DNA from: Bacteroidota bacterium
Lineage (GTDB): Bacteria > Bacteroidota > Bacteroidia > Flavobacteriales > Weeksellaceae
Assembly: GCA_023419095.1 (NCBI GenBank)
Contig: JAEZYN010000018.1
Coordinates: forward strand, 1 to 13,342
Direction: 5' to 3'
DNA length: 13,342 nt
Below the pieces are notes generated by a model. The model was not told the origin of the DNA and searched no databases. It saw only the letters and a program-made list of their open reading frames with translations. The translations under genes were made by a program, and so were the position numbers. Below, in pieces: positions 7,337 through 13,342 of this stretch. Position 1 is the first letter of the stretch; each line of letters starts with the position of its first letter.

Positions 7337-7499
7337 AATGAATAATTTGTAAGAAAAATCCGTTACTTCGAGAATTATTTTTAAAGGGAAATTGTTAAAA
7401 AAAATGGTTTTAAGAAAATATCTATACTAATTTGATTAGAAATCCGTTGATATATTCTTAAAATGAGTAATTTTAACATTTGAAACTTAAAATACAAGG

Positions 7500-9047
7500 A
7501 TGAACAACAGATTTATTCCATTCATATCCGTACTGATGACGATTTCTATGATAGTTTTCGTCACGCTGCAGCTATATTGGATTAAAGAATTATACTCCGC
7601 GCTGAACCAGGATTTTTCGAACAAAGTTTACGCTGCAATGGAATCTGCCGCCGCAAAAACGCAGCAGCTTGAGGTGGAAAAATACCTTAATGAAGACAAC
7701 CTTAATTTCGCGAATAACATCATTGACAGCAGTAATCTTCCTACACAGACCTACATTCAGCAAACCTCAGATTCTGCCAACCGGCGCACCATTACATTCC
7801 AGAAAAGTATTGTGGAGAATCAAAATTTCCCGATATCGCCGCTTGGCGACAGTCTGTTGCTTACCAAGCTTTATACGGACGAGGGCATTCTGAAAATCAA
7901 AAAACAGGAGAATACTGCCGAACCGCTCACCGCGCAGATGAGCCGCGATTTCAATAACAATACCTATGCGCTGCGCGAATTTGCGAAACTCAATGCCAGC
8001 AATCTGCCTGTGGAAAGACGTGTCAATGCCACCATTCTAGATTCGGTACTTTCAAAAGAACTGAAACTGAACGGACTCAACACTAAGTTTGGTTTTGCGG
8101 TGATGGATAAAAAGAGCAAACTCACCAAAATAGTGAACGAGACTTATCTGGAACAAAAAGATAAGAGCAACTTTACCTATCCGCTATTTACCGACAGCAA
8201 AGACCGCACGCTATATACACTGGCATTAGTTTTTCCGCGCAAAGATTATTCACTGGCAAAAAATAATCTGCCGATGTTGCTTGGTACTTTCATGTCCCTG
8301 CTTACCATTTTGGGCATATATGTGATTTCGATCAATTACATGATGCGGCAGAAAAAGATTGCCGAAGTAAAGACAGATTTTATCAATAATATGTCGCATG
8401 AGTTCAAGACACCGCTTGCAACCATTTCTGTAGCGACAGATTCTCTCGCAAATGACAAGATAGCGACCAACCCGGAAAAAGTGAAATATTATTCCGGTCT
8501 CATAAAACAGGAGAATCTGCGGATGAAAAAGCAGGTGGAAAACGTGTTGAATATGTCTAAACTTGAGCGTAATGAAGTAAATCTTTTCCTGAAAGAAACT
8601 GATGTACGCGCTTTGATAAAGGAACTTTCGGAATCTTTTGGACTGATTGTAGCACAGCGCAATGGTACGCTGACACACGATCTGCGTGCCGAACGCTATG
8701 TTTTCAAAGTGGATGAATTCCATCTTTCGAACGCGTTGATAAACCTGCTCGATAACGCAAACAAATATTCTCCTGACTCGCCGCAAATAAAAGTGAAGAC
8801 AAGCAATGAAGGGAACTGGTATGTGGTAGAAATTTCAGACAGTGGAATGGGAATGGATATGGGTAACAAAACACGGATTTTCGAGAAATTCTTTCGCGAA
8901 GAAACCGGCAACATTCACAACGTAAAAGGGCAGGGCCTCGGACTTTCTTACGTGAAAAAAATTGTTGAACTGCACAAAGGACAGGTCTTGGTAGAGTCTC
9001 AAAAGGGTGTCGGCAGCACTTTCACGATAAAACTGCCAATAACGTAA
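7500..9047 (+). CDS. Membrane sensor histidine kinase (RprX-like)
   Basis: A 515-residue inner-membrane histidine kinase. TM1 (about 5-28) and TM2 (about 257-279) flank a periplasmic sensor of roughly 225 residues with no recognised domain. There is no clear HAMP; TM2 runs almost straight into a HisKA dimerisation domain with the phospho-accepting His300 in NNMSHEFKTPLATIS (296-310). The HATPase_c domain has its N box (INLLDNANKYSP, 414-425), G1 box (DSGMGMD, 447-453), F box (FEKFF, 461-465) and G2 box (GQGLGLSYV, 477-485), all intact, so it should be active. The response regulator follows after 44 bases in the same orientation. Architecture and pairing resemble RprX of Bacteroides. The upstream region (7332-7499) is AT-rich and has only degenerate promoter matches, for example TAATTTG at 7428. 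The signal sensed is unknown. Confidence 0.93.
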   Translation: MNNRFIPFISVLMTISMIVFVTLQLYWIKELYSALNQDFSNKVYAAMESAAAKTQQLEVEKYLNEDNLNFANNIIDSSNLPTQTYIQQTSDSANRRTITFQKSIVENQNFPISPLGDSLLLTKLYTDEGILKIKKQENTAEPLTAQMSRDFNNNTYALREFAKLNASNLPVERRVNATILDSVLSKELKLNGLNTKFGFAVMDKKSKLTKIVNETYLEQKDKSNFTYPLFTDSKDRTLYTLALVFPRKDYSLAKNNLPMLLGTFMSLLTILGIYVISINYMMRQKKIAEVKTDFINNMSHEFKTPLATISVATDSLANDKIATNPEKVKYYSGLIKQENLRMKKQVENVLNMSKLERNEVNLFLKETDVRALIKELSESFGLIVAQRNGTLTHDLRAERYVFKVDEFHLSNALINLLDNANKYSPDSPQIKVKTSNEGNWYVVEISDSGMGMDMGNKTRIFEKFFREETGNIHNVKGQGLGLSYVKKIVELHKGQVLVESQKGVGSTFTIKLPIT

Positions 9048-9091
9048 GGCATTTTTAAAATAATTTTTAAGAACTAAAAACAGATATTATT

Positions 9092-9778
9092 ATGAACAAC
9101 AGGATTTTACTGGTAGAAGATGACCAAAGTTTCGGCGCGGTTCTGAAAGATTATCTTACCATAAATAATTTTGAAGTAACCCTCGCCACGGATGGTGAGC
9201 AGGGTCTCAAAGAGTTTACCGAGAATGAGTTCGACATCTGCATTTTTGATGTCATGATGCCTAAAAAAGACGGTTTCAGCCTTGCTGAAGATGTAAAAAG
9301 GATCGACAAAAACACGCCGATCATCTTCCTCACGGCGCGGAATATGCGTGAAGACATCCTGAAAGGTTACCAGTTGGGCGCGGATGATTATATTACCAAG
9401 CCGTTCGATACGGAACTTTTACTGTATAAGATAAAAGCCATTCTTCAGCGCAGCAGTGTTTCTGAAGATGAAGAGCAGGAACAGTTCAAGATCAGCAACA
9501 TCTTTTTTGATTCTATGTTGAGACAGTTGCGCGTTGGCGACAATGAGTACAAGCTTTCGCCGAAAGAAAACGAACTTCTGAAACTTCTGTGTCTGCACCG
9601 TAACGATTTTATGCCGAGGGATTTAGCTTTAAGAAAAATCTGGAAAAAGGAAAATTATTTCACCGCCAGAAGTATGGATGTTTACATCGCAAAGCTTAGA
9701 AAATTGCTTAAAGATGATCCGGGATTAGAGATCATAAACGTACATGGCGAAGGTTTCCGCCTTTTGGTTAAAAATTAA
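9092..9778 (+). CDS. OmpR-family response regulator (RprY-like)
   Basis: A 228-residue two-domain transcription regulator. The receiver domain (about 1-118) has the acidic pair Asp10/Asp11, the phospho-accepting Asp53 in CIFDVMMPKKDG, Thr81 (FLTARN) and Lys103 (YITKPFD), so the phosphorylation site is complete. The C-terminal winged-helix DNA-binding domain (about 132-226) shows YKLSPKENELLKLL (153-166), a recognition-helix region RSMDVYIAKLRKLL (193-206) and the wing HGEGFRLL (218-225). It is expected to be phosphorylated by the kinase encoded 44 bases upstream and to bind promoters as a dimer. Overall it resembles RprY of Bacteroides. The target genes cannot be inferred. A strong hairpin follows 18 bases after the stop codon. 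Confidence 0.94.
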   Translation: MNNRILLVEDDQSFGAVLKDYLTINNFEVTLATDGEQGLKEFTENEFDICIFDVMMPKKDGFSLAEDVKRIDKNTPIIFLTARNMREDILKGYQLGADDYITKPFDTELLLYKIKAILQRSSVSEDEEQEQFKISNIFFDSMLRQLRVGDNEYKLSPKENELLKLLCLHRNDFMPRDLALRKIWKKENYFTARSMDVYIAKLRKLLKDDPGLEIINVHGEGFRLLVKN

Positions 9779-9796
9779 ACCTTAAGAATAAAAAAA

Positions 9797-9829
9797 TGCC
9801 CCTAAAAAGTGTCTTACTTTTTGGGGGCA
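9797..9829. terminator. Strong hairpin, probable terminator between convergent genes
   Basis: A 14-bp stem with one G-T wobble (left arm TGCCCCTAAAAAGT, right arm ACTTTTTGGGGGCA) and a 5-base loop. On the minus strand the hairpin is followed by TTTTTTT (7 bases, from the A-run at 9790-9796), making an excellent intrinsic terminator for the SPOR gene. On the plus strand it follows the response regulator stop by 18 bases, but the T-run comes only at about 9844, so termination in that direction may be weaker. Confidence 0.85.
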
Positions 9830-9865
9830 GTCTATATCGGAGCTTTTTTTATTTTGTACGTGCTG

Positions 9866-10387
9866 CTACTTAGCTTCTACGCAGAAAACACGGTATTGCA
9901 CAGCCATCGCTGATTTAAAATGTGTCCTTATCTTCGATAGGTCTGAAGCAGCACTCTGCTTGGTGAGGTAGCTTCCGGCCATCACTTTGTAATTTGGTCT
10001 TAATGAGGCGTCAATTTCCACTTTCATATTCGGGAATCGGCGACGGAAAAACATACCCACTTCTCTAGCCTCCTCATTGCTTTTCACCACAGCAAGCTGA
10101 ATTTTATAACCCATTATACGGGGGTTTCTGCGACAGATTTCGGCTTTTGACAGTTCTTTTTCGGGTACTGATACTTTCGCGGGTCGGGTAGAAGTTTCCT
10201 CATCAGCCCGACGAATGCTTGTTGAGCATTTTTCTTCTAAATTTTGCAAAAGTGCGGCCACATTTTTGTCCATGTTCGTCACCAGCGGCGTACCGGAAAT
10301 GGTGTCGTTTTTCGTAACCAATTGCGCATGAGCGACATTTGAAAAAGAAATCAGAAATATCGGGAGTATTTTAAAAAATTGTTTCAT
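9866..10387 (-). CDS. Secreted SPOR-domain protein
   Basis: A 173-residue exported protein. The N-terminus is a clear signal peptide (MKQFFKILPIFLISFSNVAHA) with predicted cleavage at AHA-Q, leaving Gln22 first. The middle (25-90) is polar and low in structure. The C-terminal part (about 92-170) resembles a SPOR domain: strand GYKIQLAVVKSNEEAREV, helix GMFFRRRFP, strand MKVEIDASLRPNYKVMAGSY, helix TKQSAASDLSKIRTHF and a last strand. SPOR domains bind denuded peptidoglycan glycans, often at division sites. Unlike FtsN-type proteins this one has no membrane anchor; it should be periplasmic. Cysteines 54, 85 and 169 could form a disulfide. It diverges from actA, with a shared 184-base promoter region. 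From memory, a SPOR gene is a frequent neighbour of the complex III operon in this group. The domain call is good, the role unknown. Confidence 0.83.
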   Translation of the reverse strand: MKQFFKILPIFLISFSNVAHAQLVTKNDTISGTPLVTNMDKNVAALLQNLEEKCSTSIRRADEETSTRPAKVSVPEKELSKAEICRRNPRIMGYKIQLAVVKSNEEAREVGMFFRRRFPNMKVEIDASLRPNYKVMAGSYLTKQSAASDLSKIRTHFKSAMAVQYRVFCVEAK

Positions 10388-10401
10388 CCGTTAATTTTAG
10401 G

Positions 10402-10431
10402 CAAAAATAGGACAATTAAAAATTATACCAA
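10402..10431 (-). promoter_or_regulatory. Bacteroidetes-type promoter for the SPOR gene
   Basis: The minus strand carries TTG (complement of 10429-10431), a 19-base spacer and TATTTTTG (complement of 10402-10409). This matches both the -33 and -7 boxes (TTG, TAnnTTTG) at normal spacing, with the ATG 15 bases downstream. It is the best promoter match in the window. Confidence 0.7.
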
Positions 10432-10493
10432 TTTATATTATTTAGAATTGTTACAAATTACCACTCGGCGGCGTTTGCGCACGGCTACGCCCG

Positions 10494-10522
10494 TTAATTT
10501 TCTGTTAAAAGTGCTATTTTTG
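10494..10522 (+). promoter_or_regulatory. Candidate promoter for the alternative complex III operon
   Basis: TATTTTTG at 10515-10522 matches the -7 element TAnnTTTG. TTA at 10494-10496, 18 bases upstream, is a one-mismatch -33 box. The actA ATG lies 49 bases after the -7 element, leaving an AT-rich leader of about 42 bases. It mirrors the SPOR-gene promoter across a GC-rich block at 10461-10493. Confidence 0.6.
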
Positions 10523-10571
10523 CCCAATTGAAAAGTAAACTCGAATATTTTACTAACCCAATATTATATAA

Positions 10572-11933
10572 ATGATTAGTTGGAGAAAGCATTACAAGAA
10601 GGGTCTTATCGCAATAGGTCTGTTGCTGTCGACCAGTGCTTCTATTTACGCTCAGGGCGATGCCAAGAACGGTGAAAAGCTTTTCAAGGCGAACTGTACG
10701 GCATGTCACGCGTTGGATAAGCAACTCATCGGTCCCGCGCTCGGTGGTGTAGTAGACAGATTGAAAACGGAACAGAATCTGGATACAGACTGGCTGCACA
10801 AGTGGATTAAGGATAACAAATCTCTTCGTGAATCAGGTGACAAGTATGCCCTCGAGGTTTACGAAAAGTTCAACAAGGTGGAAATGACACCTTTCCCTAA
10901 CCTTTCGGATACGGATATTGATGATATTTTAGAGTACACCACGAATCCACCTGCCCCGGAAGCTGCAGCACCAGCTGATGCAGCCGCGGAAGCTCCTTCT
11001 GCAGCAGCTTTAGAAGCTTCGAAAACCGATTCGCAAAACTCTAAAATCATTTTGATTTCGATGGTTGCCATCGGTGCCCTGCTACTTTGGCTTCTCGCGA
11101 AACTGAATCAGCTTGTAAAACTGCAGCAAAGCGAAGAACTTGCAGAGCAGCAGCTAAACCGCGCCGTTTCGTGGGGCGAGCTTTACAGAAAGTACCATTA
11201 CGTTGGAAAAGGCTTCCTTGCTCTTCTCGGTATTTTGGCTGCATATGGTATCTGGAACTCGCTGATGTGGATTGGTGTCTACAAAGGTTACAAGCCTGAA
11301 CAGCCTATCTATTTCTCGCATAAAATTCACGTAGGTGAAAATAAAATCGACTGTCAGCTTTGTCACTCTTCCGCTAAATACGGGAAGGTTTCCGAAATTC
11401 CTTCGATGAATGTCTGTATGAACTGCCACCGTACCATCTCTGAGTACAACGGGAAATACATGGAACCAGGTAAAGACAAAGCGTTCTATGACGGAGAAAT
11501 CCAGAAAATCTATGCTGCTACAGGTTGGGATCCGGCCAAACAGCAATACACCGGCAAAACGCAACCGGTAGAATGGGTGAGAATTCACAATATGCCGGAT
11601 TTCGTTTATTTTGATCACTCCCAGCACGTTGTTGCAGGTGAACAGGCAATCATCAACTCACACAACAAGAAAAATCCTAACGCTAAGATCGACGTAGTGT
11701 GTAAAGCATGCCACGGCCAGATTGATACGATGAACGTGGTGCGTATGGCTAATGATTTCACGATGGGTTGGTGTGTTGAATGCCACAGAACGACAGAGGT
11801 AGATATGAACAACGGCTATAATAAAGAGTACTTTAAGAATCTGCATGACAAACTGAAAAAACAGTATGGTAATGAAACCAAAATTACCGTTGATGCGATT
11901 GGTGGTCTTGAGTGTGGTAAATGTCATTATTAA
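10572..11933 (+). CDS. actA: Alternative complex III subunit A, fused monoheme and pentaheme cytochrome c
   Basis: ActA is the multiheme electron-transfer subunit of alternative complex III, the membrane quinol oxidoreductase that replaces cytochrome bc1 in Bacteroidetes and passes electrons to a terminal oxidase. The 453-residue protein has a signal peptide or anchor (about 11-27, ending SIYAQ), a class-I monoheme domain with CTACH (42-46) and a likely axial Met105, an Ala/Pro-rich linker (126-150), TM at about 158-176, a short cytoplasmic Gln/Glu-rich loop, TM at about 214-236, then a periplasmic pentaheme region. Its motifs are CQLCH (261-265), CMNCH (282-286), CKACH (377-381), CVECH (401-405) and CGKCH (448-452), with candidate distal ligands His250, His253, His349 and His352. 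The monoheme part corresponds to a protein (ActE-like) that is separate in some other bacteria. It is the first gene of the operon, 21 bases before actB. Confidence 0.92.
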   Translation: MISWRKHYKKGLIAIGLLLSTSASIYAQGDAKNGEKLFKANCTACHALDKQLIGPALGGVVDRLKTEQNLDTDWLHKWIKDNKSLRESGDKYALEVYEKFNKVEMTPFPNLSDTDIDDILEYTTNPPAPEAAAPADAAAEAPSAAALEASKTDSQNSKIILISMVAIGALLLWLLAKLNQLVKLQQSEELAEQQLNRAVSWGELYRKYHYVGKGFLALLGILAAYGIWNSLMWIGVYKGYKPEQPIYFSHKIHVGENKIDCQLCHSSAKYGKVSEIPSMNVCMNCHRTISEYNGKYMEPGKDKAFYDGEIQKIYAATGWDPAKQQYTGKTQPVEWVRIHNMPDFVYFDHSQHVVAGEQAIINSHNKKNPNAKIDVVCKACHGQIDTMNVVRMANDFTMGWCVECHRTTEVDMNNGYNKEYFKNLHDKLKKQYGNETKITVDAIGGLECGKCHY

Positions 11934-11954
11934 TAACAAAAATTAGAAGTATAA

Positions 11955-13342
11955 ATGGCTTCAAATAAAATACAATTCAGAAGTATTCAGGAACTGAAAG
12001 ATCCAGGCTTAACTGCAAAGCTGGCTCAAAAAGAATTTCAGGAGGAAATTCCGGTGAATGACTTATTAGGAGGATCCAAAAGTGGCGGCTCAGGCTCGTC
12101 CAGAAGAGACTTCCTGAAGCTTTTAGGTTTTTCTACGGCGGCGGTAACGCTGGCAGCTTGTGAAGCACCGGTTATCAAAACCATTCCTTACGTTGTAAAA
12201 CCACACGAAATCATTCCCGGCGTCCCAAACTATTACGCTACGACATATTTTGACGGTTTTGATTTTGCCAGTGTATTGGTGAAAACAAGGGAAGGAAGAC
12301 CTATCAAAATTGAACCCAATCCCGCAGCCGGTGAACTGGGCAAAACCAATGCCCGTGCTCAGGCAGCGGTACTTTCACTTTATGACAATGATAAGGTGAA
12401 GCAGCCAAAACTGAATGGCAAAGACGAAACTTTCGACAAAGTAGATGACTATGTTATCAAAAGTTTGAACGAAGCGCAGACCAACGGCCGCAGAATCGTG
12501 GTGCTGTCACATTCTTTTCCTTCTCCTACATTTAAAAAACTTTTTGCTGATTTTAAAGCTAAATATCCAACCGCTGAACTTGTAACTTACGATGCTGTTC
12601 CTTGCACTGCTGCATTGGATGCTGCAGAGGAAGTTTTCGGTCAGCGTGCACTTCCGGTTTACGATCTTTCAAGAACGCAGTTGGTGGTCTCTTTCCAGGC
12701 AGATTTCCTTGGAGAATTTAACGGAGGTTCGCTTGAAGGCACTTATGCCGCAGCAAGAGTTCCGGGACCAAACATGCTGAGACATATTCAGATCGAATCT
12801 AACATGTCACTCACCGGTGCCAACGCAGATAGCCGTATTAAGCTGAAGCCAAGCGCTGTAAACAAGGTCTTGGTAGAGGTTTACAACGGTCTGAACGGTG
12901 GTACTACAAGCAAAGAAGCCGGCGAAATCGTAAAAGAACTTCAGGCAAAAGGAAGCAACGCAGTTGTTTTCGCTGATGGTTCTAAAGGTGCGCATGTGTT
13001 GGCGCATTTGATCAACCAAAAACTGGGTTCTACCGCATTCACAGGTAAGGCAAATTTCCTCAAAGAATTTGATGCGAAGCGTTTCCAGGAATTTGTAGGG
13101 TGGATGAGCACAGGTCAGGTAGCTGTGGTAATTGCTAACAACGTGAATCCGCTTTACTCGCACAACCGTTCAGAAGATTTCAAAAAAGCGCTGGCTCGCG
13201 TTCCACACGTGATTGCTGTTGCCGATAAGAAAAATGAAATGTATAAAGCAGCGAAAGCTGTAATTCCGGTGGCAAACTGGTTGGAATCCTGGGGAGATAT
13301 GGCACCACAAACTGGTGTTTATACCCTGATGCAGCCTACGAT
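11955..13342 (+). CDS. actB: Alternative complex III subunit B, molybdopterin-oxidoreductase-like (partial)
   Basis: The first 462 residues of ActB, cut by the right edge; ActB homologues are around 1000 residues, with a molybdopterin-oxidoreductase-like part followed by a ferredoxin-like part. The first 45 residues (FRSIQELKDPGLTAKLAQKE and on) are the extension typical of Tat-variant translocated molybdopterin-enzyme relatives, and lead to the Tat signal SSRRDFLKLLGFSTAA (48-63) ending in a possible lipobox LAAC with Cys69. The region after it (GVPNYYATTYFDGFDFA, then REGRPIKIEPNP) is the site where true bis-MGD enzymes hold a 4Fe-4S cluster, but no cysteines are present. Apart from Cys69 I see only one cysteine, in DAVPCTAAL. 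The domain is thus probably structural, as known for ActB. The iron-sulfur domain, if present, lies outside the window. There is no stop codon in the window in this frame. Confidence 0.93.
   Translation, partial: MASNKIQFRSIQELKDPGLTAKLAQKEFQEEIPVNDLLGGSKSGGSGSSRRDFLKLLGFSTAAVTLAACEAPVIKTIPYVVKPHEIIPGVPNYYATTYFDGFDFASVLVKTREGRPIKIEPNPAAGELGKTNARAQAAVLSLYDNDKVKQPKLNGKDETFDKVDDYVIKSLNEAQTNGRRIVVLSHSFPSPTFKKLFADFKAKYPTAELVTYDAVPCTAALDAAEEVFGQRALPVYDLSRTQLVVSFQADFLGEFNGGSLEGTYAAARVPGPNMLRHIQIESNMSLTGANADSRIKLKPSAVNKVLVEVYNGLNGGTTSKEAGEIVKELQAKGSNAVVFADGSKGAHVLAHLINQKLGSTAFTGKANFLKEFDAKRFQEFVGWMSTGQVAVVIANNVNPLYSHNRSEDFKKALARVPHVIAVADKKNEMYKAAKAVIPVANWLESWGDMAPQTGVYTLMQPT

Noticed and set aside
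7332..7499. Possible small RNA or riboswitch upstream of the histidine kinase
   Set aside because: The region is AT-rich without a clear stem-loop, conserved RNA motif or terminator; only degenerate promoter matches are seen.
8250..8786. Minus-strand reading frame of 178 codons inside the kinase gene
   Set aside because: It is antisense to the HisKA and HATPase regions, which are intact; the product shows no recognisable domain.
10126..10260. Possible frameshift or degenerate segment in the middle of the SPOR protein
   Set aside because: The stretch is polar and linker-like, and the frame stays open from the signal peptide through the SPOR domain, so a flexible linker explains it.
11154..11627. 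Minus-strand reading frame of 157 codons inside actA
   Set aside because: It is antisense to the pentaheme region with its CxxCH motifs and has no promoter or domain.
12807..13163. Minus-strand reading frame of 118 codons inside actB
   Set aside because: It is antisense to the open ActB frame, which runs without a stop from 11955 to the window edge; the Cys-containing product looks accidental.
1..13342. Mobile element, phage, CRISPR or defence system
   Set aside because: No transposase, integrase, repeat array, tRNA-linked attachment site or defence domain was seen on either strand; gene content is housekeeping and respiratory.

Overview
The window looks like ordinary chromosome from a member of the Flavobacteriia, most likely the Chryseobacterium/Kaistella group (Weeksellaceae). 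The evidence is the set of Bacteroidetes-restricted families (DUF4296 lipoprotein, DUF4271 membrane protein, a Tat-variant ActB), the alternative complex III respiratory genes, near-absence of Shine-Dalgarno sequences, and several upstream regions carrying the Bacteroidetes-type TAnnTTTG promoter element. The genus is inferred from remembered protein similarity, not from a search.

Layout. Positions 1-2811 hold a minus-strand, tightly packed four-gene unit: a GT2 polyprenol-phosphate mannosyltransferase-like enzyme, a DUF4296 lipoprotein (ATGA overlap), tgt (queuosine tRNA modification) and the start of an LptF/LptG-family permease that runs off the left edge. Positions 2913-4335 are plus-strand: a DUF4271 multi-pass membrane protein followed by a divergent uroporphyrinogen-III synthase (hemD), closed by a probable terminator. 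Positions 4438-6856 are plus-strand: an oligopeptidase B overlapped by a small conserved-looking protein. A minus-strand AHSA1/SRPBCC protein (6810-7313) converges on that pair and overlaps its 3' end. Positions 7500-9778 encode an RprXY-like histidine kinase and OmpR-family response regulator, followed by a strong hairpin that can serve both strands. A secreted SPOR-domain protein (9866-10387, minus) shares a divergent promoter region with the respiratory genes. The right end begins the alternative complex III operon: actA (here a monoheme cytochrome fused to a pentaheme cytochrome, six CxxCH motifs) and the first third or so of actB (cut by the right edge).

No RNA genes, CRISPR arrays, insertion sequences, integrases or phage genes were seen, and no stretch longer than 300 bases lacks a gene. 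I found no convincing novel multi-gene system. The most interesting points are molecular: a Tgt whose three zinc-binding cysteines are replaced while the histidine ligand and catalytic aspartates remain, the six-heme ActA architecture, an ActB N-terminal region without iron-sulfur cysteines, the DUF4271-hemD pairing, and a short GC-rich block between two divergent promoters.
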